Source of the DNA: an uncultured Chitinophagaceae bacterium
Lineage (GTDB): Bacteria > Bacteroidota > Bacteroidia > Chitinophagales > Chitinophagaceae
Direction of reading: 5' to 3'
Assembly (NCBI GenBank): GCA_934502905.1
Contig: CAKSVK010000077.1
Coordinates: 1 to 16,319, forward strand
Length of the DNA: 16,319 nt
Shown: one piece after another, positions 1-7,095 of the stretch
Layout: every line of letters starts with the position of its first letter
Position numbering within the stretch: position 1 is the first letter of the stretch
Translations under genes and position numbers: made by a program
The notes under the pieces: generated by a model
Told to the model about the DNA's origin: nothing
The model's database searches: none
The model's input: only the letters and a program-made list of their open reading frames with translations

Positions 1-154
1 GCAGTTGTTAATAAACAAGAATTATATGTGAAAAAAACAGCATGACTCTATTTGTTTTTGTCATAGAAATCAATGGCGCCCCAACACCGATCGGAAAACT
101 TGCATGAAACGAAATTGCCAGGCGTGATCAACAAAAGCAAAGCCACTATTTTGA

Positions 155-162
155 TATCTTTG
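155..162 (+). promoter_or_regulatory. Candidate -7 element for the Crp/Fnr-family regulator
   Basis: TATCTTTG is an exact match to the Bacteroidota -7 consensus TAnnTTTG and lies four bases before the ATG at 167. No TTTG or TTG is found 17-23 bases upstream, so the -33 part is missing. If it is used, transcription would begin at about the start codon and give a nearly leaderless mRNA. The rest of bases 1-154 shows no gene, hairpin or other clear signal. Confidence 0.35.
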
Positions 163-166
163 AAAG

Positions 167-757
167 ATGAAGACAGATCTGTTTCTCACTACCATCCGGT
201 CCTACAGCAGGTTTACGGAGGAAGAAGCCCTGCTTTTTCTCTCTTTCTTCACAGAAAAGAAATTCAAAAAAAATGTCCCGCTCCTGGAAGCAGGCGCGGT
301 AGCCCACGAATTATTTCTCATTGTAAAAGGCGCTACACGACAATGTTTTGACACAGAGCAGGGCATACAAAGGACCTGCAATTTTTCCTTTGAAGGCGAT
401 TTTATTACCGACCTGGAAAGTTTTTCCCGTCAATCCCGCTCTTCTACTTCCATCATAGCACTGGAACCAACGGAATGCCTGAGCATACGTTGCACTGAAG
501 TGGTAGCTGCCATGCAGCAGTCAGCAGCAATCGGGACATTTTTTAGGGCCATTGTAGAAAAGGTAGCACAGGAAAATATCGGCCGTACCAAAAGCTTGTT
601 GTCCCTGTCTCCTGATAAACAATTTGAAGAACTGATAAAAGGGAAGCCGGGATTATTACAAAGAGTGCCGCAACGGTATATTGCCCAATACCTGGGACTG
701 GCACCCGAGAGCCTGAGCAGGATACGCAAAAAAATGATGGAGGTCGCAAAATCTTAA
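167..757 (+). CDS. Crp/Fnr-family transcriptional regulator
   Basis: A 196-residue cytoplasmic DNA-binding regulator of the Crp/Fnr superfamily. Residues about 18-110 match the cyclic-nucleotide-binding beta-roll fold (EEEALLFLSFF, then a pattern around ELFLIVKGATRQ at 48-59 and the F-x-F-EGDFI turn near 73-80). Residues about 163-192 form the C-terminal helix-turn-helix (VPQRYIAQYLGLAPESLSRIRKK). The length is normal for the Bacteroidota branch. The nucleotide-binding residues of true Crp (RxS after a GE turn) are not evident, so the ligand is unknown. The ATG at 167 is the only reasonable start, since the conserved N-terminal helix begins directly after it. The next gene is 61 bases downstream on the same strand but has its own promoter. 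Regulators of this class often sit beside a short-chain oxidoreductase, as here, which suggests but does not prove local control. Effector and targets cannot be read from the sequence. Confidence 0.9.
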   Translation: MKTDLFLTTIRSYSRFTEEEALLFLSFFTEKKFKKNVPLLEAGAVAHELFLIVKGATRQCFDTEQGIQRTCNFSFEGDFITDLESFSRQSRSSTSIIALEPTECLSIRCTEVVAAMQQSAAIGTFFRAIVEKVAQENIGRTKSLLSLSPDKQFEELIKGKPGLLQRVPQRYIAQYLGLAPESLSRIRKKMMEVAKS

Positions 758-770
758 CCGGGATCATCGT

Positions 771-798
771 TTTGAACCCTTTACCCTTAATAGCTTTG
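771..798 (+). promoter_or_regulatory. Bacteroidota-type promoter of the epimerase gene
   Basis: TTTG at 771-774, a 16-base spacer and an exact TAGCTTTG (TAnnTTTG) at 791-798. Transcription should begin near 803-806, giving a leader of about 15 bases before the ATG at 819. The gene can therefore be transcribed separately from the regulator just upstream. Confidence 0.65.
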
Positions 799-818
799 CA
801 GTATCAAAAACGAAAAAT

Positions 819-1754
819 ATGCAGACAATACTGGGTGCAGGCGGGGACATCGGCATTTTCCTGGCAAAAGAATTAAAGAATTATACAGATAACATAAGGC
901 TCGTAGGACGTCATCCTAAAAAGGTGAACGATGCAGATGAGCTTTTTGCTGCAGACCTCATGGATGCGGATGCTGTTTCCCAAGCCGTTGCAGGCAGCGA
1001 GGTAGCCTACCTCACGGTCGGGCTGCCATATAACCACAGGATATGGGAAAAGCAATGGCCGTTGATCATGCAGCATGTGATAGCCGCCTGCTGCAAACAT
1101 CACTGCAAGCTTGTGTTCTTCGACAATGTTTACATGTATGACAAAACGGCTATCCCCCATATGAAAGAAGATGTCCCGATCAATCCTCCATCCAGGAAAG
1201 GAAAGGTGCGGGCAAAGCTGGTAGCCATGATATTCGAAGCTATTCAAACAAAGAGCTTGCAGGCGTTGATAGCCCGTAGCGCAGATTTTTATGGGCCGAA
1301 CGCAAAGAACGGCATTCTGAACATTCTCGTGCTGAACAACATGAAAAAAGGTAAAAGAGCGAACTGGCAGTCAGACGTCAACAAAATACACAGCGTTACC
1401 TATACGCCTGATGCGGCAAAAGCAACTGCCATGCTGGGGAATACCCCTTCTGCCTACAACCAGGTCTGGCACCTGCCTACTTCTACCGAACGGCTCACCG
1501 GGAAACAATTCATAAATTTGGCTGCTGCTATATTGGGTGTCAGGGCATCCTGTTTTGTACTTTCCCCATTCCTCATACGGCTGGCGGGTTTATTTTCAAC
1601 TACTGTGAGGGAATTAGGAGAAATGCAATACCAGAATACACAAGACTATTTCTTTGACAGCAGCAAGTTCAATGACCATTTCAACTTTACACCAACAAGC
1701 TATGAAGCCGGTATCAGGGAAACACTGAACAGGCAAGATGCATCCGGGACCTAA
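819..1754 (+). CDS. NAD(P)-dependent epimerase/dehydratase-family protein (NmrA-like)
   Basis: A 311-residue cytoplasmic protein of the atypical/extended short-chain dehydrogenase type. The N-terminal Rossmann dinucleotide loop is GAGGDIG at residues 6-12, followed by a basic VGRHP at 29-33 (favouring NADP(H), an inference) and an acidic AADLMD at about 45-50. FFDNVYMYDK near residues 100-109 corresponds to the strand and active-site region of the family, but the canonical YxxxK is not preserved; the Y-x-Y-x-K spacing differs. RSADFYGP near 153-160 is the usual substrate-domain entry motif. The substrate is unknown. It follows a Crp/Fnr-type gene but has its own TTTG/TAnnTTTG promoter. No plus-strand terminator is visible after the stop: the hairpin that begins at 1759 is oriented for minus-strand transcription. 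Confidence in the broad family is high, in a specific reaction none. Confidence 0.85.
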   Translation: MQTILGAGGDIGIFLAKELKNYTDNIRLVGRHPKKVNDADELFAADLMDADAVSQAVAGSEVAYLTVGLPYNHRIWEKQWPLIMQHVIAACCKHHCKLVFFDNVYMYDKTAIPHMKEDVPINPPSRKGKVRAKLVAMIFEAIQTKSLQALIARSADFYGPNAKNGILNILVLNNMKKGKRANWQSDVNKIHSVTYTPDAAKATAMLGNTPSAYNQVWHLPTSTERLTGKQFINLAAAILGVRASCFVLSPFLIRLAGLFSTTVRELGEMQYQNTQDYFFDSSKFNDHFNFTPTSYEAGIRETLNRQDASGT

Positions 1755-1779
1755 AAAAAGCCGCTGATCAACAGCGGCT
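1753..1779 (-). terminator. Intrinsic terminator for minus-strand transcription
   Basis: An 8-bp perfect stem (AGCCGCTG at 1759-1766 pairing with CAGCGGCT at 1772-1779) with a 5-base loop. Read on the minus strand the hairpin is followed directly by a run of six to seven T (1759-1753). On the plus strand no T-run follows the hairpin, so it faces leftward transcription and overlaps the stop codon of the epimerase gene. Confidence 0.75.
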
Positions 1780-1820
1780 CCGGTCATAAGACCTCAGATT
1801 ATTTTTATGGAGTAGCCCGG

Positions 1821-1868
1821 TTACGCGATAATAACCGAAGGCGTCCATGATTTATCTGTAGATTGCAT
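1821..1868 (-). CDS. Candidate 15-residue peptide with perfect Shine-Dalgarno
   Basis: ATG at 1868-1866, stop TAA at 1823-1821, encoding MQSTDKSWTPSVIIA. Four bases upstream of the ATG is AAGGAGGT (1880-1873), complementary to the 3' end of 16S rRNA (CCUCCUUU in Bacteroidota). None of the other genes in this window has such a site, and the phylum mostly initiates without it. The peptide is not hydrophobic enough to be a membrane peptide, has one Trp and a short Ile-Ile end, and lacks Cys. It matches no family I recognise. The ORF is so short that it could be chance; the ribosome-binding site, promoter and terminator around it are what make it credible. Confidence 0.4.
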   Translation of the reverse strand: MQSTDKSWTPSVIIA

Positions 1869-1872
1869 GAAT

Positions 1873-1880
1873 ACCTCCTT
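1873..1880 (-). promoter_or_regulatory. Unusual perfect Shine-Dalgarno
   Basis: AAGGAGGT on the minus strand, four bases before the ATG of the 15-codon ORF. It stands out because the other starts in the window have A-rich leaders without any GGAGG. Confidence 0.6.
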
Positions 1881-1902
1881 TTTATTTGGTGAATTGTAGA
1901 CC

Positions 1903-1933
1903 TGAAGATAGGTAATTTAAACAAGCCGACAAA
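1903..1933 (-). promoter_or_regulatory. Promoter candidate for the minus-strand small transcript
   Basis: On the minus strand TTTG (1933-1930), a 19-base spacer and TATCTTCA (1910-1903), which matches the invariant TAnnTT of the Bacteroidota -7 box. The spacing is within the usual range. The predicted start is near 1898, about 30 bases before the mini-ORF. The remaining bases up to the esterase start (1934-2234) show no further gene; TACCTTCC at 2195-2202 is only a partial -7 match on the plus strand. Confidence 0.45.
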
Positions 1934-2234
1934 TTTTATTGGTTTCAATGTTATGGATGTAAATCCTTTACTTCAACATTTTAGCCAGAACAAAGTTGAG
2001 GACTGCCTAAACCTGCCACAGGTATATTTCAAGCCCCCGCCGGCCACATGACCGTTGCGTCCCTGAATCACGTATCAGGCAGAAACAGTGCAAGGGTTAA
2101 GTTGACATTTATGGTATCTCATCAACCGGAAAATTTGTATCGAATAAAACCCTGAAATACGTTCACCGAAGATATAAATACACTCAATTTATTATACCTT
2201 CCGTACGCGAATTACTGTACAAAACTCATTAATA

Positions 2235-3515
2235 ATGAAAATAAAATATTTCCCGGCAGGCTTTGGCATCCTTATATTATCACAAGCTGCATTGTATGCC
2301 CAGAACAATGCGGATACTACTTATGTGTTACCGGAAGTACTGAAAACCGGATCGGGCAAAGTCATTCAAACGACGAAACAGTGGGAACAGGAACGCCGCC
2401 CGGAAATACTTGGTTTATTCGAACAGCATGTTTACGGGAAAACACCGGAACAAAAACTAAAGCTGCGTTTCGTGACAAGAAATGTAAGCAGTAATGCACT
2501 ACATAACAAAGCTACCCGGAAAGAAATACGAATATTTTTTTCGCAGGATACGAGCTATTATATGGATATGCTGATGTACCTGCCCAATAAAGTCAAACAA
2601 CCTGTTCCATTATTCCTTGGGTTGAACTTTGGCGGGAACCAGGTAATAGATGCCGACCCGGGCATCACGATCTCAAAACGGTGGATCACCTATGGAGAAG
2701 CACCGCAATATATCAACCATTTTTCTACAGAACACTCCCGGGGCAGCCAGCGCAGTGACTGGCCGGTAGAAAACATACTGGATGCAGGATACGGTCTTGC
2801 CACTGTTTATTACGGCGATCTGCAGCCGGATAGTGCCAACAGCGTTAATGCCGGCATCGCCCCGTTGTTTTACAGGCAGGGACAAACCCAACCGGCAGAC
2901 AATGAATGGGGCGCCATCGGCGTGTGGGCCTGGGGACTAAGCCGGGCAATGGATTATCTACAAACGGACAAAGCCATCAACAGCAAACAGATAGCCCTGG
3001 TAGGACATTCCAGGCTGGGTAAAGCCGCTTTATGGGCCGGCGCACAGGATAAAAGGTTCGCCATTGTAATATCCAACAACTCAGGGGAAGGGGGAGCTGC
3101 CATCACCAGGAGGAAATATGGCGAAACCATCGCCATCATAAACAAGGCCTTTCCACACTGGTTCTCCGCCAATTTCAAGCAATTCAATAACCGGGAAGAT
3201 AGCTTACCCGTCGATTTTCACCAGCTGATTGCACTGATTGCTCCCCGCCCGGTATATATCGCCAGCGCCTCCGAAGATCAGTGGGCAGACCCGACAGGAG
3301 AATATTTATCCGGATTTTATGCCACTCCCACATATGCGCTATATGGTTTACAGGGGCTGGAAAGTCCTGTACCGCCCGCAATTGATCATCCGACGGGAAA
3401 CGGAGCTATAGGTTATCACCTGCGCCAGGGTGAACATGCCATGACCCATTACGACTGGGAACAATACCTGCACTTTGCAGACCGGTTTTTCAGAAATAAC
3501 ACGTTGACAAAATAA
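2235..3515 (+). CDS. Secreted CE15-type glucuronoyl esterase-like alpha/beta hydrolase
   Basis: A 426-residue exported hydrolase related to carbohydrate esterase family 15, whose members cut ester links between lignin alcohols and (methyl)glucuronic acid on xylan. A signal peptide covers about residues 1-23 (MKIKYFPAGF... ending YAQ). The nucleophile elbow is GHSRLGK at 257-263 with Ser259; CE15 enzymes typically have a G-x-S-R-x-G-K motif here. SGEGGAA at 283-289 offers the canonical acid Glu285, and ASEDQWADP (from 345) covers the alternative acid position seen in bacterial members. The catalytic His is most likely His401 in GEHAMTHYDW. All three residues are thus present. Length is normal for a single-domain bacterial CE15. 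No SusC/SusD pair or other glycoside hydrolase is adjacent, so it is not in an obvious polysaccharide-utilisation locus. The start is set by the signal peptide. No strong promoter or terminator was found. Some relatives act as acetylxylan esterases, so the exact substrate is uncertain. Confidence 0.85.
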   Translation: MKIKYFPAGFGILILSQAALYAQNNADTTYVLPEVLKTGSGKVIQTTKQWEQERRPEILGLFEQHVYGKTPEQKLKLRFVTRNVSSNALHNKATRKEIRIFFSQDTSYYMDMLMYLPNKVKQPVPLFLGLNFGGNQVIDADPGITISKRWITYGEAPQYINHFSTEHSRGSQRSDWPVENILDAGYGLATVYYGDLQPDSANSVNAGIAPLFYRQGQTQPADNEWGAIGVWAWGLSRAMDYLQTDKAINSKQIALVGHSRLGKAALWAGAQDKRFAIVISNNSGEGGAAITRRKYGETIAIINKAFPHWFSANFKQFNNREDSLPVDFHQLIALIAPRPVYIASASEDQWADPTGEYLSGFYATPTYALYGLQGLESPVPPAIDHPTGNGAIGYHLRQGEHAMTHYDWEQYLHFADRFFRNNTLTK

Positions 3516-3573
3516 TGACAAATCCAAAGCAGGATTATTACTTAAATTTTAACCGCAATTCCCTTTCAGTCCG

Positions 3574-3610
3574 TACCTTTGCGAAAATTTGAAAGGACCC
3601 TTGCAGGGTC
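3574..3610 (+). promoter_or_regulatory. Promoter -7 box and leader hairpin of the azurin-like gene
   Basis: TACCTTTG at 3574-3581 is an exact TAnnTTTG; the upstream partner is only a T-run (3547-3550) at a 23-base spacing. Transcription should begin near 3587, giving a leader of about 60 bases. A small hairpin, GACCC (3596-3600) with GGGTC (3606-3610) and loop TTGCA, falls just inside that leader. It is followed by mixed T and A rather than a clean T-run, so it is more likely a leader structure than a terminator for the esterase gene. Confidence 0.55.
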
Positions 3611-3647
3611 TGTTTGATAATTCTTTAATTACATAAAAAAATAAACC

Positions 3648-4157
3648 ATGAAAATTGTTAAGTATTTAATGATTGCCAGTGTGGCAGGGCTTGTAGCATG
3701 CGGAGGCGGAGAAGAAAAAAAAGCTGAAACAACTACTACCCCAACTGAAGAAAAAACACCGGAAAGTGCTCCTGCTGCTTCAGAAGGAACAACACTGGAG
3801 ATCACCGGTAATGATGTAATGAAGTTCGACAAAACAGAATTGAAAGCAAAAGCCGGAAAAATCACGCTTACACTGATACACGAAGGCAAGCTGGCTAAAG
3901 AAGCGATGGGACATAATGTAGTAATATTAAAGCCAGGTTCTGATGTGGCAGCCTATGCTGCAAAAGCGGTTAGCGCAAAAGATTCAGATTATATCCCTGC
4001 ATCTGAAAGCGCCAGCGTGGTAGCCCATACCAAATTGATCGGCGGTGGTGAAAAAGATACTATTGAATTCACTATTTCTGAGCCCGGTACTTATCCTTTC
4101 CTGTGCAGCTTCCCTGGGCACGTAGGTTTCATGAAAGGAGAACTGATCGTTGAATAG
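3648..4157 (+). CDS. Azurin/auracyanin-like type-1 copper lipoprotein
   Basis: A 169-residue small electron-transfer cupredoxin, predicted to be anchored outside the inner membrane. The N-terminus is a lipoprotein signal with lipobox L15-V-A-C18, followed by a flexible Glu/Thr/Pro/Ala-rich linker to about residue 47. The cupredoxin domain follows, with copper ligands in azurin order: Gly88-His89 (MGHNVV), then Cys153, His158 and Met162 (C-x4-H-x3-M, in FLCSFPGHVGFM). This full set supports a functional blue-copper site. The redox partner is unknown; in Bacteroidota such proteins are thought to pass electrons between respiratory complexes or to oxidases. It has its own -7 box and ends at a strong terminator, so it is probably a single-gene unit. 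Confidence 0.93.
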   Translation: MKIVKYLMIASVAGLVACGGGEEKKAETTTTPTEEKTPESAPAASEGTTLEITGNDVMKFDKTELKAKAGKITLTLIHEGKLAKEAMGHNVVILKPGSDVAAYAAKAVSAKDSDYIPASESASVVAHTKLIGGGEKDTIEFTISEPGTYPFLCSFPGHVGFMKGELIVE

Positions 4158-4179
4158 TTTTTTGAAGCATATTGAAAAG

Positions 4180-4206
4180 GTCCATTGCTTTGCGATGGAC
4201 TTTTTT
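4180..4206 (+). terminator. Intrinsic terminator after the azurin-like gene
   Basis: A 9-bp stem: GTCCATTGC (4180-4188) pairs with GCGATGGAC (4192-4200), one G-T wobble, loop TTT, followed by six T (4201-4206). A short A-run precedes it, so it may also stop minus-strand transcription. It ends only about 20 bases before the prmC start. Confidence 0.85.
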
Positions 4207-4227
4207 ATTTTCATATATTAGAATGAA

Positions 4228-5079
4228 ATGACTTTTCGCGAAGCAACTGTATATATCACCAGTTCCCTGAGGGACATTTACGATGAAAGGGAAGCCGCCA
4301 ACATCACAGAACTTGTAATGGAATACCTGACAGGTCTGAGGCGGATCGACCGCATCATGCTACCCCACCAGGAAATAGACCGGGAAGCAGAGCGAAAGCT
4401 TTCAGCATGTATACTACAGCTTCAGTTGCATACACCCGTGCAATATATACTGGAAGAGGCATGGTTTTACGGCATGAAACTGCATGTCAACAAAAACGTA
4501 TTGATCCCCCGTCCCGAAACGGAGGAGCTGGTAAACTGGATCGTTGAAGAATACCCAAAAGAAGCAGCACCGGTAATAATTGATATCGGCACAGGCAGCG
4601 GGTGCATTGCCATTGCTGTAAAAAAAGCATTGCCTGCCGCCACGGTATATGCAGTGGATATAAGCAGCGAAGCGCTGAAGGTAGCCCAAAAAAATGCGGA
4701 TCTGCAAAATGCCGATGTCATTTTCAGGCAGGCAGATATTCTCGACAGGAGCGTTTATAGTCAGCTCCCTCTATTTGATACGATTGTCAGCAATCCACCT
4801 TATATTCCCGAAAAAGAACAGGCGGACATGTCTAAAAATGTAACGCAATATGAACCGCACCTGGCGCTCTTCGTACCGGATGATCATCCGCTCCGTTTTT
4901 ATGAAGCCATAGGAAATTTATCATCAGAAAATTTAAAGCCGGAAGGCCGCATCTACCTGGAAATACATGAAACGTTCGGCGAAGCAACCCGCACCTTATA
5001 TTACAACCTGGGTTATAGCAATATCCGTACTAAAAAGGATATGCAGCATAAGGACAGGATGATGTGTATCCAAAAATGA
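4228..5079 (+). CDS. prmC: Release factor N5-glutamine methyltransferase PrmC (HemK)
   Basis: A 283-residue cytoplasmic SAM-dependent enzyme that methylates the Gln of the GGQ motif in peptide-chain release factors. An N-terminal helical release-factor-binding domain covers about residues 1-75 and ends in PVQYILEEAWFYG (70-82), the usual domain-joining motif, although Gly is replaced by Glu in QYIL(G). The methyltransferase fold follows: VLIPRPETEELV (91-102), the SAM loop IDIGTGSGCIAIA (118-130), Asp at AVDIS (144), and the NPPY catalytic motif N189-P-P-Y192. Length matches the family. The ATG at 4228 lies five bases after another ATG whose frame stops at once. The upstream azurin terminator leaves about 20 bases for a separate promoter and no clear one is seen, so expression may rely on read-through or a promoter inside the preceding gene. 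Its stop abuts the stop of the convergent methyltransferase with no base between. Confidence 0.95.
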   Translation: MTFREATVYITSSLRDIYDEREAANITELVMEYLTGLRRIDRIMLPHQEIDREAERKLSACILQLQLHTPVQYILEEAWFYGMKLHVNKNVLIPRPETEELVNWIVEEYPKEAAPVIIDIGTGSGCIAIAVKKALPAATVYAVDISSEALKVAQKNADLQNADVIFRQADILDRSVYSQLPLFDTIVSNPPYIPEKEQADMSKNVTQYEPHLALFVPDDHPLRFYEAIGNLSSENLKPEGRIYLEIHETFGEATRTLYYNLGYSNIRTKKDMQHKDRMMCIQK

Positions 5080-5736
5080 TCATGGACGGGAGAAAGCGGT
5101 AATCGCAAACGTCCGCTCTACGGCATATCCTGCATTGCTCATGACCGTCTCCGTTTTCAGCTCACTGGCAATATGTACGGCACCCGACTTTTTCAAAAGC
5201 TGCTCTACTTCCTCATAGCTGTACAACGTAAACCCGTAGCCGACAAACGGAAGCTGTTCCATAAAACTTTTTAACCCGAATGTTATACACCCCCGTCCAC
5301 CCGGCTTTAACACCCTCATGATTTCCGAAAGGTATGCGGTCACATCTTCCCAGAAATAAATAGTGTTGACGGTAAAAACAGTATCAAAAGCAGCATCGAC
5401 AGAAGGAATATGTTTTCCTTCCGTTAATTTAAAAACCGCCTGTCCGTCCGTTACCGACCTTTTATTGTTGGCTATCGCCTCCTGCAGCATCAGTGCAGAT
5501 ATATCAATACCTGTATATGAAATGCCGTCCGCTTGCTGCAACAGATAATTCACATGATTGCCATTACCGAACCCGATCTCCAGCACATGATCATTACGCT
5601 TTAACGCCAGCGTGTCAACAGAGGCGGTTATCATAAATGAGTTGGTTTGTTCCATCTGCCTGGCAACCTGTATACCCTTCTCCCCTTCCGGTTGTCGCAA
5701 CTGGGCTGCCAGGTCTCTTAAAGCTTGCTCATCCAT
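5080..5736 (-). CDS. Class I SAM-dependent methyltransferase
   Basis: A 218-residue protein with a single Methyltransf_11/25-like Rossmann domain. Motif I is VLEIGFGNG at residues 51-59, motif II is GIDIS around Asp78, and FDTVFTVNTIYFW (about 117-129) and LKPGG (143-147) are the later motifs. No transmembrane segment or signal peptide is evident. The substrate is unknown; the fold is shared by many small-molecule methyltransferases. It is the last gene of a minus-strand run, starting 10 bases after the stop of the amidohydrolase-like gene, so it is probably co-transcribed. It faces prmC tail to tail: the two stop codons sit on the two strands of TGATCA at 5077-5082, and no hairpin terminator is visible between them. 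Confidence 0.88.
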   Translation of the reverse strand: MDEQALRDLAAQLRQPEGEKGIQVARQMEQTNSFMITASVDTLALKRNDHVLEIGFGNGNHVNYLLQQADGISYTGIDISALMLQEAIANNKRSVTDGQAVFKLTEGKHIPSVDAAFDTVFTVNTIYFWEDVTAYLSEIMRVLKPGGRGCITFGLKSFMEQLPFVGYGFTLYSYEEVEQLLKKSGAVHIASELKTETVMSNAGYAVERTFAITAFSRP

Positions 5737-5746
5737 CTGTAATTTT

Positions 5747-7051
5747 TTATTTTTCTACTCCGTATTTTTTCAGGTAACGTTCGTTTAGTTGTGTCTGCTT
5801 GTTTTCAAGACTTACGTGTCTTCCCTGTATGAAGGCATGGGTAACGATGCTGGTTTTCATATCCAGGATATCACCTTCACTGACCACGATGTTGGCATCT
5901 TTTCCAGCTTCCAGCGAACCCGTCCTGTCTGCTATACCCAGCAATTGGGCAGCGCTCAGCGTGATGGCGCTCAATGCCTGTTCCTTTGTGAGTCCGTAGG
6001 CAACTGCTGTGCCCGCATTAAATGCCAGGTTACGGTACCGGGTATTGGTAGCCTCATCATTCAGGGCAAACAATACGCCTGCCTGCTGAAGCAATGCCGG
6101 TGTTTTAAAAGGCTGATCAATATCTTCATCTTCCGTTCCGGGAAGACTGTGTGCCGTATTCAGGATCACACCAATATTATTATCTTTCAAAATAGGTGCA
6201 ACCTGCCAGCTATCCGCGCCACCGACAATAACTGTTTTGAAGCCAAACTCTTTTGCGAGTTCCACTGCAGCTAATATTTGTTTCACTTCATTCGCATGCA
6301 CAAAAAGCGATTGTTTATTATCGAACAGTCCCCGCAGCGCTTCAAATTTCAGGTTCACATTTGCATGATCCTTTTCCTGCAGATAAGCCTTACCCTGCCG
6401 AAAAAAGCTTTTGATCTCTTCCACCTTTTCCAGGGCCTGCTTCACGGGATCAACCGGCAGATCCTGCTGAGCCACAAAACGAAATCTGGGGGCATTGAAA
6501 GACGGCATATTGACATGCATGGCGCCATCCGGCTTATACACGGCGTCTTCATAATTCCATGCATCCAGTTGCACCACGCTCGATGAGCCACTGATAGCAC
6601 CCCCCTGCGGAACCACGTTTGCCAGCAACACACCATTGGACTTTAATATATTGATCATCATGGAGGCTGCATTATACGCTACAACAGACCGGATGTTCGG
6701 ATTCAGGTCTCCCAGCTCCCTGTAATCGTTACTTCCCCTTACGCCTGCCGCTATTTCCTTCAGCCCCAGGTCAGATTGCGGCAGTATCAAACCCGGATAC
6801 ACATGCTTTCCTTTTGCATCAAAAACTTTTACGTCATCCAGTGGTATGGCTATATTCTCACCTACGCGGATGATCTTTCCGTCCCCCACCTCAATCGTCG
6901 CGTTTTGCAGCACAGTACCATTACCCACGTGCACGGTAGCGTTGGTTATAAATAAAAGTCCTTTGTATTCCTCTGCCGGATATACATTGTCCTGTGCCTG
7001 CAGCTCTACTGCAACAAACAACAGGAACAGCATCAAGTATTTTTTATTCAT
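5747..7051 (-). CDS. Exported amidohydrolase-like protein lacking the HxH metal motif
   Basis: A 434-residue protein of the imidazolonepropionase-like amidohydrolase superfamily. The start at 7051 is chosen because it begins a signal peptide (MNKKYLMLFLLFVAVELQAQ); an in-frame ATG at 7102 would overlap the upstream gene's stop and put 17 polar residues first. The beta-sandwich start ITNATVHVGNG (35-45) and the C-terminal LLGIADRTGSLEAGKDANIVV (about 371-390) are typical. Where active enzymes have PGLID-x-H-x-H this protein has PGLILPQSD (86-94), so both His ligands are replaced (Gln92, Asp94). A His in FVHANE (252) and an Asp in LNDE (332) remain, but the usual second mid-barrel His is replaced around VGGAD. 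Catalysis by the standard mechanism is unlikely. It lies 44 bases after the 1016-residue double amidohydrolase and 10 bases before the methyltransferase gene; it may be a structural partner of the larger protein. Confidence 0.85.
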   Translation of the reverse strand: MNKKYLMLFLLFVAVELQAQDNVYPAEEYKGLLFITNATVHVGNGTVLQNATIEVGDGKIIRVGENIAIPLDDVKVFDAKGKHVYPGLILPQSDLGLKEIAAGVRGSNDYRELGDLNPNIRSVVAYNAASMMINILKSNGVLLANVVPQGGAISGSSSVVQLDAWNYEDAVYKPDGAMHVNMPSFNAPRFRFVAQQDLPVDPVKQALEKVEEIKSFFRQGKAYLQEKDHANVNLKFEALRGLFDNKQSLFVHANEVKQILAAVELAKEFGFKTVIVGGADSWQVAPILKDNNIGVILNTAHSLPGTEDEDIDQPFKTPALLQQAGVLFALNDEATNTRYRNLAFNAGTAVAYGLTKEQALSAITLSAAQLLGIADRTGSLEAGKDANIVVSEGDILDMKTSIVTHAFIQGRHVSLENKQTQLNERYLKKYGVEK

Positions 7052-7095
7052 CTGATTGATCGTTTTATAGCTATCGGGAATATATAATATAGATA

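Larger units (their letters stand above)
1753..1898 (-). ncRNA. Candidate small transcript (about 145 nt) with a mini-ORF
   Basis: A leftward unit inferred from a promoter-like pair (1933-1903), a leader with a perfect Shine-Dalgarno, a 15-codon ORF (1868-1821) and a strong terminator hairpin plus T-run (1779-1753). Two further hairpins can form: CGGTTA (1837-1832) with TAACCG (1823-1818), which encloses the stop codon, and GGTC (1793-1790) with GACC (1785-1782). No larger ORF exists on this strand between promoter and terminator, so the terminator would otherwise have no gene to serve. It may be a regulatory RNA, a tiny peptide gene, or both. No known RNA family was recognised. Confidence 0.5.

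Noticed and set aside
73..351. 92-codon plus-strand frame overlapping the Crp/Fnr-type gene
   Set aside because: Overlaps the conserved nucleotide-binding domain in another frame and has no family features or start signal.
1759..1779. Hairpin as terminator of the epimerase gene
   Set aside because: The T-run is on the minus-strand side only; on the plus strand the hairpin is followed by mixed sequence.
3521..3536. AATCC/GGATT hairpin after the esterase gene
   Set aside because: Five-base stem with no T-run directly after; not enough for a terminator.
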